A stretch of 64,000 bases of DNA from NCBI RefSeq assembly GCF_005048155.1, contig NZ_SUMB01000008.1:1-64000 (forward strand), read 5' to 3'. Below the pieces are notes generated by a model. It did not search any database, had not been told where the DNA came from, and was given only the letters and a program-made list of their open reading frames with translations. Source of the DNA: Streptomyces piniterrae. GTDB taxonomy: Bacteria > Actinomycetota > Actinomycetes > Streptomycetales > Streptomycetaceae. The first letter of the stretch is position 1, and each line of letters starts with the position of its first letter. Below are positions 1 through 8,765 of the stretch, one piece after another. The position numbers and the translations under genes are program-made.

Positions 1-649
1 TGCCGGACTCGCCGTCCGCCTGGAGGAACCAGCGCTCCACCTCCCACCGCTGCCGCCACTCGGTCTCGGTGAGCTTCGCGGCAGCGAGGTTGTGCCGGTT
101 CTTCAGCAGCCGCCGGCCGCCGCGCACCACATGAACGACACCGCTTTCACGGTCAGCACGGGCCTCATCGAGTCGCTGCTCCAGCGTCGCAAGACGGCGG
201 GACTTGTGGAACCACTCGCCCTTCGAACGGTACCCGCCCGGAGCCCGCTTGGCTCCCCTCTCCCCGATGGGCTGGGACAGCCGGTGCGTCAGCGTCCGCA
301 CACCGGCCTCAAGGCCCTGGATGTGCGCAAGCTGGCACCGCCTGGACAGCGCCCACTGATCGTGAGTGGCCTTGGTGATGCTCCCGGCCCAGCGAGAGGA
401 CGACTCGGCCGTCAGCTCCCGCTTACGCGCCGCCCATGTGTCCGTGGAGTGCTCCAGTCCATCCCGGCAGCGGGCGGCCAGATCACGCGATGCGAGATGA
501 CCCAGATACTCGCCGACCAGGCGCAGCACCTTCTCGTCCTGCGGGGTGAGGTGCTTGAGCCGATCGCGCACAGCAACACCCGACGGGCCCATCGCCACGA
601 ACGGATCACCGATCGGACGAAGCTGCTTCTTCTTCGACGCAGCCAACAC
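1..649 (-). CDS. TnpB-related protein of IS200/IS605 type, partial (C-terminus beyond left edge)
   Basis: The reverse frame stays open from the GTG/TTG cluster at 644-655 to the window edge, giving about 216 residues of an N-terminal part. It begins AASKKKQLRPIGDPF, is very rich in Arg/Lys, and carries a repeated helical pattern (SRRLATLEQRLDEARADRE). I recognise it from memory as the conserved N-terminus of large TnpB-related accessory proteins common in Streptomyces. The RuvC-like catalytic part would lie outside the window. The start is uncertain: GTG 655, GTG 649 and TTG 646 all follow the purine-rich GGAAAGGGGG. I chose 649 for ribosome-binding-site spacing. It is transcribed away from the methyltransferase at 778. 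Family moderately sure; activity unknown. Confidence 0.7.
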   Translation of the reverse strand, partial: MLAASKKKQLRPIGDPFVAMGPSGVAVRDRLKHLTPQDEKVLRLVGEYLGHLASRDLAARCRDGLEHSTDTWAARKRELTAESSSRWAGSITKATHDQWALSRRCQLAHIQGLEAGVRTLTHRLSQPIGERGAKRAPGGYRSKGEWFHKSRRLATLEQRLDEARADRESGVVHVVRGGRRLLKNRHNLAAAKLTETEWRQRWEVERWFLQADGESG

Positions 650-777
650 CAACACCCCCTTTCCGTAAGGGAACTTGAAACATTCTACCGAAAAACCCGC
701 AGGCCAGGGCATTCGACCAGATATCAACACAGTCCGACGGGGCAGCCGGACTCACTCATACGAGCTCAAGGACACTT

Positions 778-1895
778 ATGACCAATCAATCCCGAGCAGT
801 TTCCGAGCCCCAAGAGGGGCACGCCGCGCTCGTCCGGTCTCTGGACGAGCGAGGTCTGTTGACCCCCGAGTGGCGTGCCGTATGGGAACGCACCCCGCGT
901 CAGGCGTATCTGCCCGAGCAGGTCTGGCGGCAAGACCCCGACCGATGCCGCTCGGTCACGACCGCCGAAGGGCGCAGTGCCCTGGTGGCCTCCGATGAAC
1001 CCGTCGTCACGCAGGTCGACGACGGAGCGGCGGACGGCCCCGGGGTCGCCACCTCGTCCAACAGCATGCCGTCGATGGTGGCGAGAATGCTGAGCCTGCT
1101 CGATGTGCGCGATGGACAAAGGGTTTTGGAGATCGGCACCGCCACCGGGCACGTCGCCGGGCTGCTGTTGGCTCGGCTCGGCGACCACCGCGTCACCAGC
1201 GTCGAGATCGACGCCTCCCTGTCGGCACAGGCGGAGCGGTATCTGACGGCCGCCGGACACCGGCCGCAGCTGGTCGTCACCGACGGGGAGCACGGCTGGC
1301 CGGCAGGCGCGCCGTACGACCGGATCGTGGCGACCTGCGCCCTGCGTCATGTTCCGTACGCCCTGATCAGGCAACTACGTCCGGGTGGTGTGCTGGTGGC
1401 GCCCAAAATGAATGACTTCTGGTGCGGCGCTCTGGTCCGCCTCACTGCCGATGCGGATGGCACGGCGTCGGGCCCGTTCGCCGGGAGCGCCGCCTACATG
1501 CCGATGCGCTCTCACCGTGGCACCACCGGCAGCGCCCCCGACACATCCTCGCCCCGCTCGCGGTCCACCGACATCCTCCCTCAGGAGACGCTGGCGCTCG
1601 GATTCGCGCTGTACGCGGGCGCCCGCCTCCCCGGAGTCACGCTCACCGAAGGGCGAGAGGGCACAGACCCACGCGTGTGGGTGCAGGACGGTCGGGGCTC
1701 GGGTGCCATCGCGGATGCCGACGGCACCGTCACCGAGTTCGGGGACCGCGGCTTGTGGGATGACGTGGAGGCGGTCTGGCGCGAGTGGGACAAGTTGGAT
1801 CGTCCAGCCGACACCGAGATGGGACTGACGGTCGCCAAGACCGGCGAACACGTTTGGGTGCGAAGCCCACCGAGGTCATCCGTCCCGTCGAGTAG
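778..1895 (+). CDS. PCMT-like SAM methyltransferase with probable C-terminal frameshift
   Basis: The protein resembles protein-L-isoaspartate O-methyltransferases, especially those accompanying ATP-grasp RiPP (graspetide) maturases in actinobacteria. The SAM motif I, VLEIGTATGHVAGLL, lies near residues 117-131; a post-motif acidic SVEID and the LRPGGVLVAP strand follow. The N-terminal W-x-P-R-x-x-YLP pattern is typical of this family. ATG 778 follows AAGGA at good spacing. Homology ends near residue 365 (EHVWVRSP), after which the frame runs on without a stop for 3.8 kb, antisense to cobN. One extra C in the CCC run at 1866-1868 would restore an ending SPTEVIRPVE and a TAG at 1893-1895. I therefore place the end there and infer a 1-nt deletion (natural or sequencing). 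No precursor peptide or ATP-grasp gene is visible nearby. Confidence 0.72.
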
Positions 1896-1962
1896 CGGCC
1901 TCCGCCGACTCAGCGCGCCCGGGGGAGGCGATGCCGCCGTCCCCCGGAGCGCCCTCGGTCGG

Positions 1963-4900
1963 TCAGTCCTCGCCCTCCAGGTCGCCCTCCGTCTCCAGGA
2001 ACGCCTGGCGCAGGGCGGCCAGTGTCTCCGCGTCCGGCTTTTCCCACATGCCGCGGGATTCGGCTTCCAGGAGGCGTTCGGCGATGCCGTGCAGGGCCCA
2101 GGGGTTGGCGTCCTGGAGGAAGGCCCGGTTCTCCGGGTCCAGTACGTAGGTCTGCGCGAGCTTGTCGTACATCCAGTCGGCGACGACGCCGGTGGTCGCG
2201 TCGTAGCCGAAGAGGTAGTCGACGGTCGCGGCGAGCTCGAAGGCGCCCTTGTAGCCGTGGCGGCGCATGGCCTCGATCCAGCGGGGGTTGACCACACGCG
2301 CCCGGAAGACGCGGGAGGTCTCCTCCACCAGGGTGCGGGTGCGCACCGTTTCGGGGCGGGTGGAGTCGCCGATGTACGCCTCGGGGGCCTTGCCGCGCAG
2401 GGCGCGGACCGTGGCGACCATGCCGCCGTGGTACTGGAAGTAGTCGTCGGAGTCCGCGATGTCGTGCTCGCGGGTGTCGGTGTTCTTGGCGGCGACGGCG
2501 ATGCGCTTGTAGGCCGTCTCCATCTCCTCGCGCGCCGGGCAGCCCTCCAGGCCGCGGCCGTAGGCGTAGCCGCCCCAGACGGAGTAGACCTCGGCGAGGT
2601 CGGCGTCGGTGCGCCAGTCGCGGCTGTCGATGAGTTGGAGCAGGCCGGCGCCGTAGGTGCCAGGACGGGAGCCGAAGATACGGGTGGTGGCGCGGCGTTC
2701 GTCGCCGTGCGAGGCGAGGTCGGCCTGGGTGTGCGCGCGGACGAAGTTGTCGCCGGCGGGCTCGTCGAGGGACGCGGCGAGCCGTACGGCGTCGTCGAGG
2801 AGGCCGATGACGTGCGGGAACGCGTCGCGGAAGAAACCGGAGATGCGGAGCGTGACGTCGATGCGGGGGCGGTTCAGCTCGGCGAGCGGGATCGGCTCCA
2901 GGCCGGTCACGCGGCGGGAGGCGTCGTCCCAGACGGGGCGGATACCCAGCAGGGCCAGCGCTTCGGCCACGTCGTCGCCACTGGTACGCATCGCGCTGGT
3001 GCCCCAGAGGGAGAGGCCGACCGACTCCGGCCAGTCGCCGTTGTCCGTGCGGTAGCGCTCCAGCAGCGAGTCGGCCAGCGCCTGGCCGGTTTCCCAGGCG
3101 AGGCGGGACGGCACCGCCTTGGGGTCGACGGAGTAGAAGTTGCGGCCGGTCGGGAGGACGTTGACCAGGCCGCGGAGCGGCGAGCCCGACGGCCCGGCGG
3201 GGACGAACCCGCCGTTGAGCGCGTGCACGGCGTGGTCGATCTCGTCGGTGGTGGCGGCGAGCCGGGGGACGACCTGGCGGGCGGCGAAGTCGAGGATGTC
3301 GGCGACCTGTTGGCCGTGGCCGCCGGCCACGGAGGCGACCGCGGCGGGGTCCCAGTCGGCGTCCTCCATGGCCTGGACCAGGGCGCGGGCCTTGTCCTCC
3401 GCCTCGTCGGCGGTCGTCCGGGTCGCGGCCGACTCGTCCAGGCCGAGCGCCTCGCGCAGACCGGGCAGCGAGGACGTACCGCCCCAGATCTGGCGGGCGC
3501 GGAGGATGGCGAGGACGAGGTTGACGCGTGCCTCGCCGGCCGGCGCGCCCCCGAGGACATGCAGACCGTCGCGGATCTGGGCGTCCTTGACCTCGCACAG
3601 CCAGCCGTCGACGTGCAGCAGGAAGTCGTCGAAGCCGTCGTCGTCGGGGCGTTCCTCCAGCCCCAGGTCGTGGTCGAGCTTGGCGGCCTGGATCAGGGTC
3701 CAGATCTGCGCGCGGATGGCGGGGAGTTTGGCCGGGTCCATGGAGGAGATCGCGGCGTACTCGTCCAGGAGCTGTTCCAGGCGGGCGATGTCGCCGTACG
3801 ACTCCGCGCGCGCCATGGGCGGCACGAGGTGGTCGACGAGCGTGGCGTGCACCCGGCGCTTGGCCTGGGTGCCCTCGCCCGGGTCGTTGACCAGGAACGG
3901 GTAGACGAGCGGGAGATCGCCGAGCGCGGCGTCCGGGCCGCACGCCGCGGACAGGCCCGCGTTCTTGCCGGGCAGCCACTCCAGGTTGCCGTGCTTGCCG
4001 AGGTGCACCATGGCGTCCGCGCCGAAACCGCCGTCCTGCTGCGCGGCGGCGATCCAGCGGTAGGCCGCCAAGTAGTGGTGCGAGGGCGGCAGATCGGGGT
4101 CGTGGTAGATCGCGATCGGGTTCTCACCGAAGCCGCGCGGCGGCTGGATGATGATGAGGAGATTGCCGCGGCGGAGGGCGGCGAGCACGATGTCCCCGTC
4201 GGGGTTGGCGCTGCGGTCGACGAACATCTCGCCGGGCGGCGGGCCCCAGTGCTGCTCGACGGACTCCCGGAGCTCCTGCGGCAGCGTGGCGTACCAGCGC
4301 TTGTAGTCGGCGGCCGGGATGCGGACCGGGTTACGGGCGAGCTGTTCCTCGGTGAGCCACTCCTGGTCGTGGCCGCCGGCCTCGATGAGGGCGTAGATCA
4401 GCTCGTCGCCGTCGCCGGAGGCCAGGCCCGGGACCGGCTCGGCGGACTCGTCGCCGAAGTCGTAGCCCTCCGCCCTCAGACGGCGCAGGAGGGCGACGGC
4501 GGAGGCCGGGGTGTCCAGGCCGACCGCGTTGCCGATACGGGAGTGCTTGGTGGGGTATGCGGAGAGGACCAGCGCCAGGCGCTTTTCGGCGGCCGGGATG
4601 TGCCGCAGCCGGGCGTGGCGTACGGCGATACCGGCGACCCGGGCGGCGCGCTCGGGGTCGGCGACGTACACCGGGAGGCCGTCCTCGTCGACCTCCTTGA
4701 AGGAGAACGGGACGGTGATCAGGCGGCCGTCGAACTCGGGGACGGCGATCTGCGAGGCGGCGTCCAGCGGGGACAGGCCCTCGTCGTTCTCCTCCCAGGC
4801 GGCGCGCGATCCGGTCAGGCACAGCGCCTGGAGGATCGGCACGTCCAGGGCGGCGAGCGCGCCCGCGTCCCAGGACTCGTCGTCGCCGCCGGCCGAGGCC

Positions 4901-5577
4901 TCGGCGGGCTTGGTGCCGCCGGCGGCGAGGACGGTGGTGACGATGGCGTCGGCCGGCCGCAGCGCTTCGATCAGTTCCGGCTCGGGCGCGCGCAGCGAGG
5001 CGACGAAGAGCGGCAGGGGGCGGCCGCCGGCCCGCTCGATCTGACCGCACAGGGCGTCCACGAAGCCGGTGTTGCCGCTCATGTGGTGGGCGCGGTAGTA
5101 GAGCACGGCGATCAGCGGGCCTGTGGCCTTCGGGTCCGCCGAGCGCTCCAGCTCGCCCCAGGTGGGGGCGGGGGCCGGCGGTTCGAAGCCGTGGCCGGTC
5201 AGCAGCACCGTGTCGGAGAGGAAGCGGGCGAGCTGGTCGAGGTTGGCGGGGCCGCCGTGTGCGAGGTAGGCGTGCGCCTCGGCCGCGATGCCGACCGGGA
5301 CCGTGGACGCCTCCATGAGCTGCGCGTCGGGGGCCTGTTCACCCGTGAGGACGATGACCGGCCGGTGCTGGTCCTCGGCGAGCAGCAGGTCGAGGCCCTC
5401 CTGCCAGGCGCGGATGCCGCCCAGGAGGCGTACGACGACGAGATCGGCGCCGTCCAGCAGCGCGGGCAGCTCGTCGATGTCGAGGCGGGCGGGGTTGGCG
5501 AGCCGGTAGGGCACGGGACCGGTGGCAGCGCGGGCGCTGAGCAGGTCGGTGTCGGAGGTCGACAGCAGCAGAAGCAT
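1963..5577 (-). CDS. cobN: Cobaltochelatase large subunit CobN
   Basis: CobN (1,204 residues, normal length) is the large subunit of the ATP-dependent aerobic cobaltochelatase, which inserts cobalt into hydrogenobyrinate a,c-diamide together with two smaller AAA+ subunits. Family signatures include LVVVRLLGG near the N-terminus, the conserved centre with MVHLGKHGNLEWLPGK, and the C-terminal block with DVTLRISGFFRDAFP and WGGYAYGRG. The partner CobS/CobT or ChlI/ChlD subunits are not in the window. ATG 5577 is preceded by GAGGAAGG about 11 nt upstream. A cobalamin riboswitch lies in the leader, so expression should fall when B12 is plentiful. It is divergent from cobG. Confidence 0.97.
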   Translation of the reverse strand: MLLLLSTSDTDLLSARAATGPVPYRLANPARLDIDELPALLDGADLVVVRLLGGIRAWQEGLDLLLAEDQHRPVIVLTGEQAPDAQLMEASTVPVGIAAEAHAYLAHGGPANLDQLARFLSDTVLLTGHGFEPPAPAPTWGELERSADPKATGPLIAVLYYRAHHMSGNTGFVDALCGQIERAGGRPLPLFVASLRAPEPELIEALRPADAIVTTVLAAGGTKPAEASAGGDDESWDAGALAALDVPILQALCLTGSRAAWEENDEGLSPLDAASQIAVPEFDGRLITVPFSFKEVDEDGLPVYVADPERAARVAGIAVRHARLRHIPAAEKRLALVLSAYPTKHSRIGNAVGLDTPASAVALLRRLRAEGYDFGDESAEPVPGLASGDGDELIYALIEAGGHDQEWLTEEQLARNPVRIPAADYKRWYATLPQELRESVEQHWGPPPGEMFVDRSANPDGDIVLAALRRGNLLIIIQPPRGFGENPIAIYHDPDLPPSHHYLAAYRWIAAAQQDGGFGADAMVHLGKHGNLEWLPGKNAGLSAACGPDAALGDLPLVYPFLVNDPGEGTQAKRRVHATLVDHLVPPMARAESYGDIARLEQLLDEYAAISSMDPAKLPAIRAQIWTLIQAAKLDHDLGLEERPDDDGFDDFLLHVDGWLCEVKDAQIRDGLHVLGGAPAGEARVNLVLAILRARQIWGGTSSLPGLREALGLDESAATRTTADEAEDKARALVQAMEDADWDPAAVASVAGGHGQQVADILDFAARQVVPRLAATTDEIDHAVHALNGGFVPAGPSGSPLRGLVNVLPTGRNFYSVDPKAVPSRLAWETGQALADSLLERYRTDNGDWPESVGLSLWGTSAMRTSGDDVAEALALLGIRPVWDDASRRVTGLEPIPLAELNRPRIDVTLRISGFFRDAFPHVIGLLDDAVRLAASLDEPAGDNFVRAHTQADLASHGDERRATTRIFGSRPGTYGAGLLQLIDSRDWRTDADLAEVYSVWGGYAYGRGLEGCPAREEMETAYKRIAVAAKNTDTREHDIADSDDYFQYHGGMVATVRALRGKAPEAYIGDSTRPETVRTRTLVEETSRVFRARVVNPRWIEAMRRHGYKGAFELAATVDYLFGYDATTGVVADWMYDKLAQTYVLDPENRAFLQDANPWALHGIAERLLEAESRGMWEKPDAETLAALRQAFLETEGDLEGED

Positions 5578-5595
5578 GCGAGCGCAGGCCTTCCT

Positions 5596-5768
5596 CGGGG
5601 TGTCCGCGCCCCGGGTGGTCGTGTGGACGGCGGGAGTTCCTGGCTCACCCGGTGGTGGCCGGGTTCACAGTGGCGGGACCGCGCCGGATTCTCACCGGGC
5701 TTCCTCCCTCGGGCCGCAGGGCCCGGCGCCGTCGCTGGCGTCCGGCGGGCCAGCTGACCCACCGACCT
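5596..5768 (-). promoter_or_regulatory. Cobalamin (AdoCbl) riboswitch in the cobN leader
   Basis: On the reverse strand the leader shows the hallmarks of the B12 element: GGAAGCCCGGTGAGAATCC, then GTCCCGCCACTGTGA (box at 5668-5674 in plus coordinates), then the terminal B12 box AGCCAGGAAC at 5636-5645. A likely -10 hexamer, TACTAT (5771-5776), would start the RNA just before the aptamer. Between aptamer and cobN a CGGGG...CCCCG hairpin (5596-5613) abuts the GAGGAAGG ribosome-binding site, which suggests translational control. The mechanism is inferred; the aptamer identity is firm. Confidence 0.93.
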
Positions 5769-5920
5769 GCATAGTAAGGGCTGGCGGCGGGGCAGGGGAG
5801 GGCGCCCGGGTGGTCGTTGTCCCGCGCGCGGGATCGCGGCTCCCGGGGCGCCGTGCCGGTGGGCGCGGGCGCTCTCCGCTCCCGGATCCGCCGTTGCCCG
5901 ACGTCGGTATGCTCGCCGCC

Positions 5921-7294
5921 ATGCCGCCCTCCCCCTCGCTCCGTCCCCATGGGGCCGAACCGCCCGTACGGGATCGCGGTGACGCCTGCCCGGGAGCGCT
6001 GCGGCTGCACTCCGCCGCCGACGGCGGGCTGTCGCGAGTACGGCTACCCGCCGGTTATTTGACGTCACGTCAGGCAGCTGCGCTGGCCGACGCCGCGGAG
6101 CGTCTCGGCGACGGTCATCTCTCCCTCACCTCGCGCGGCAATGCCGAGCTCCGCGGCCTCGCGGAGGACTGCGCCGGTGAACTGGCCGATCTGCTGAGCG
6201 AAGCCGGTCTGCTGCCCTCCGCGCGCCATGAACGCATCCGCAACATCCTGGCCTCCCCCCTGGCCTGTCTCGACCATCACACCCCCTCTGACGTGCAGTT
6301 GTGGGCCCGGCAACTGGACGCCCTGCTCTGCGCGAGCGACTCCGCGACCGCCCTCTCCGGCCGTTTTCTGTTCGTCCTGGACGACGGCCGGGGCGATGTG
6401 GCGGCGCTCGGCGGGGATGTGACCTTGGTCGCAGACGGAGCGGGCGACGATGCGGCGGGAGGTGCCTCAGGAAGCGGGGCGCTCCTGCGCATCGGCGACA
6501 ATCCGGCGGCGCTGCGGATCGCCGGCCCGGACGCACCGCGCGCGGCGCTCACCGCCGCCGAGTCGTTCCTCGCCGCCGCCGACGCGAGCGGCACGGGCGC
6601 ATGGCGCGTACGCGAACTCCCCGCCGGATATGCACTGAACATGCGCGATGTGTCGGATGCGTTGCGGGAGGCGGGGATTGCGGCGGAGTACGTCGGTACG
6701 GAGGCCGTGGATACGGAGGCCGTGGATACGGAGTACAGCTCGACGGAGTGCGCTCCCGCCCCCGGCATCGTCGAAGGCCGCGACGGCCGCCGGGCGCTCT
6801 CCGTCCTCGCGCCGCTGGGCCGGCTGACCGTCGCGCAGTGGCGGCTGCTGACCGCCGTGGCCGACGAGGACGGGTGCGGCGAACTGCGGCTCACCCCTTG
6901 GCGCGGAGTGGTCGTCCCCGGTCTTTCGGCCGCCACCGCCGAACCCCGGCTGCGTGAACTCACCGCCGCCGGGCTGATCACCGACCCCGCCTCCCCCTGG
7001 CACCGCATCGGCGCCTGCACCGGCCGCCCCGGCTGCGCCAAGTCCCGCTCGGACGTCCGCGCCGACGCCGCGGCCGCGGTGACCGCGGGCACCCCCCTGC
7101 CGGCCGGCGCCCTCCCCGACTCCGCAGCCGACCTCCCCGTACCGCAACTCCCCCTCTACTGGTCCGGCTGCGAACGACGCTGCGGCCATCCGCACGGCAC
7201 CTGGATCGACGTCCTGGCAACGCCCGAGGGCTACCGCGTCTCCGTCGTACGGCCGGATGCACCACCGGCACCACAAGAAACGAGGCCACATTGA
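5921..7294 (+). CDS. cobG: Precorrin-3B synthase-like protein CobG (nitrite/sulfite reductase ferredoxin-like fold)
   Basis: CobG is the oxygen-dependent, ring-contracting step of aerobic cobalamin synthesis, making precorrin-3B. It uses siroheme and an Fe-S cluster. At 457 residues it has two ferredoxin-like half repeats (near 25-90 and 285-350) and four conserved cysteines near residues 366, 372, 417 and 421 (CTGRPGC and CERRC), as expected for a siroheme-4Fe4S site. I chose ATG 5921 because homology begins at PSLRPHGAEP; ATG 5909 in the same frame is the alternative. Residues near 258-272 contain a 15-bp DNA repeat (VDTEA twice) in a linker. It is separated from the next cob gene by a tnpB element at 7296-8757. 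Confidence 0.88.
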   Translation: MPPSPSLRPHGAEPPVRDRGDACPGALRLHSAADGGLSRVRLPAGYLTSRQAAALADAAERLGDGHLSLTSRGNAELRGLAEDCAGELADLLSEAGLLPSARHERIRNILASPLACLDHHTPSDVQLWARQLDALLCASDSATALSGRFLFVLDDGRGDVAALGGDVTLVADGAGDDAAGGASGSGALLRIGDNPAALRIAGPDAPRAALTAAESFLAAADASGTGAWRVRELPAGYALNMRDVSDALREAGIAAEYVGTEAVDTEAVDTEYSSTECAPAPGIVEGRDGRRALSVLAPLGRLTVAQWRLLTAVADEDGCGELRLTPWRGVVVPGLSAATAEPRLRELTAAGLITDPASPWHRIGACTGRPGCAKSRSDVRADAAAAVTAGTPLPAGALPDSAADLPVPQLPLYWSGCERRCGHPHGTWIDVLATPEGYRVSVVRPDAPPAPQETRPH

Positions 7295-7295
7295 A

Positions 7296-7480
7296 TCCTC
7301 CCCTCCCGAAAGGAGGGGATTCCTCACCCTCCGGGGCTGATGTGGGGATTTCTAGCTCACGCTGCCAGACGGGGCAGCGCCCCGTCTGGACTTCCACGAT
7401 CAGCACTAGCCGGGTTGAGACCAGCCCGGACCAGCATCACGCGAGCGGAGTTCTTATCCCTGGGGGATACGGATCCGCAC
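7296..7480 (-). ncRNA. Candidate omega (reRNA) guide RNA at the tnpB right end
   Basis: TnpB proteins use an RNA that overlaps the 3' end of tnpB and the right end of the element, followed by a guide copied from flanking DNA. Here the equivalent segment is the last 120 bp of tnpB plus the 7296-7356 tail, ending in the TCCCCTCC/GGAGGGGA hairpin. If the boundary is right, the guide would read into the 3' end of cobG on the reverse strand. This is placed by analogy; no promoter or processing site was identified. Confidence 0.38.
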
Positions 7481-8592
7481 ACGGTGCAGGCATAGGTTCG
7501 TTCGGAAAGAGGTAGTGCGTGCTTGGTTCTCGCTCCGCACTGCGCACAGTCCATCGTGGTGTGCGCGGGGTGCACCAGACGGACATCCCGCCCGTGCTTG
7601 CGGCCCATCTCGATGAGTGCCGTCTTCGTCGCGCTGATCGCCGCGTCGGCGGCCTTCCGCGCCATGGTGGACTTGGCCAGGAACTTCGGACGGAAGTCTT
7701 CGACGGCGATGGCGTCATGGTCACGGACCACGGACTTGGCCCACTTGCGGCCGGTGTCCTGGCGTTGCCGGGCCACCTTCTTGTGCAGCTTCGCCGTCAG
7801 CTGCTTCGCTTCGCGGTAGCCCTTCGAGGCCGGCTGCCCGCGCTTCGGCTTCCGCCGGGCCATCATCCGCTGATAGTGCGCGAGGCGCTGGGCGGCCTTC
7901 TTCCCGTGCTCCGCGTGGGGAAGGTCGTGGGTGTCGCTGCTGGTGGTCGCGGTCACCTTCACACCCCAGTCGACGCCGATCACGGCGCCGGTTTCGGGCA
8001 GCGGTTCAATCTCGGCAGGCGCGACGAAACTCGCGTACCAGTGTCCGACACTGTCCTGATAGACCCGCACGCTGGACGGGGCGGCCGGGAGCTCCCGCGA
8101 CCACACGACCGTCAGCACGATCCCGCCCGCCAGGTGCAGACGACCGTCTTTGAGGCGGAAGCCACGCCGGGTGTAGTTCAGCGACGGCCGCGCCTCACGC
8201 TTCTTCTTCCAGCGAGGCATCCCGGACCGCTGCCGCATCGGCAACCGTTCCTCGATGTCCTTCTGCGCCTTGGCGCGGGACTTCCCGAAGTCGCGAATCA
8301 ACTGCTGCTGCGGAACGCTGGACCCCTCACGCAGCCATCCGTTCCTCTTGCGGGCCTCGGTCAGCATCTTGTCGAGCTGCGCAGGCCCGCACGTCCGCTT
8401 GGACGCACCTTCGGGCCGGCGCTTGTTCCACAGGTATGTCTGCTTCGACTTTGCGCAGCACTCGTTCCAAATCCACCGGCACCGGCCCCACTCGCTCACC
8501 AGGGCGGCGCGGGCCGTGGACGACACGCGAAGCCGGAACGTCCACCGGGCATTCCCGGTGTCCTCCGCTGTCGCTGCTGTCGTCATACACAT
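7357..8592 (-). CDS. tnpB: TnpB RNA-guided endonuclease (OrfB family transposase)
   Basis: At 411 residues this is a normal-length TnpB, ancestor type of Cas12. The N-terminal helix-turn-helix region (RWIWNECC) is followed by a Lys/Arg-rich segment. The split RuvC nuclease carries Asp near 208 (VIGVDWGVKV), Glu near 297 (IAVEDFRPKFLAKS) and Asp near 379 (PRDKNSARV). The zinc ribbon CAQCG...CTVCG lies between the last two. All catalytic residues are present, so it may be active. There is no adjacent TnpA, so mobility would need one in trans. ATG 8592 (MCMTT) or 8586 is the probable start; upstream in-frame codons lack a ribosome-binding site. Confidence 0.9.
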   Translation of the reverse strand: MCMTTAATAEDTGNARWTFRLRVSSTARAALVSEWGRCRWIWNECCAKSKQTYLWNKRRPEGASKRTCGPAQLDKMLTEARKRNGWLREGSSVPQQQLIRDFGKSRAKAQKDIEERLPMRQRSGMPRWKKKREARPSLNYTRRGFRLKDGRLHLAGGIVLTVVWSRELPAAPSSVRVYQDSVGHWYASFVAPAEIEPLPETGAVIGVDWGVKVTATTSSDTHDLPHAEHGKKAAQRLAHYQRMMARRKPKRGQPASKGYREAKQLTAKLHKKVARQRQDTGRKWAKSVVRDHDAIAVEDFRPKFLAKSTMARKAADAAISATKTALIEMGRKHGRDVRLVHPAHTTMDCAQCGARTKHALPLSERTYACTVCGSVSPRDKNSARVMLVRAGLNPASADRGSPDGALPRLAA

Positions 8593-8765
8593 CAACCTAT
8601 CTGGGAGGACTGACAGTTGAGAGCTCTTGATCGTTGCGGGCTGCCTCACCACCATTCGGGAAGCACGCCGGATCGCCCTGGCGGCGATCCGGCTTTCCCT
8701 GCCCCGCTCCGCAGGAGTCCGATTCCTCCCCGCCCTGAGGGACGGGGCATCCTCGGAGGTAACCG

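Larger units (their letters stand above)
7296..8757 (-). mobile_element. Single-gene IS200/IS605-type tnpB element inserted between cobG and cobH
   Basis: A tnpB gene with no tnpA occupies the space between two genes of one pathway. The right end (low coordinates) carries a hairpin, TCCCCTCC-CGAAA-GGAGGGGA (7299-7319), just after the cobG stop. The left end carries a GC-rich hairpin around CCCCGCCCTGAGGGACGGGG (8734-8753) and another, GCCGGATCGCC/GGCGATCCGGC, at 8669-8695. Such imperfect subterminal hairpins, without inverted repeats or target duplication, are characteristic of IS200/IS605 elements. Exact boundaries are uncertain by tens of bases. It leaves the cobH ribosome-binding site GGAGGT intact. 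Confidence 0.72.

Noticed and set aside
92..781. 229-residue plus-strand frame at the left edge
   Set aside because: Antisense to the TnpB-related gene, with no family features; the reverse frame reads as a coherent conserved protein.
1896..5757. Very long open frame on the plus strand continuing from the methyltransferase
   Set aside because: It is the antisense of cobN. The composition (Gly/Val/Arg-rich without motifs) is what a GC-biased opposite strand gives; only the part to about 1895 is real.
5522..5920. Upstream extension of the cobG frame
   Set aside because: It would run through the riboswitch antisense and lacks homology; cobG begins at 5921.
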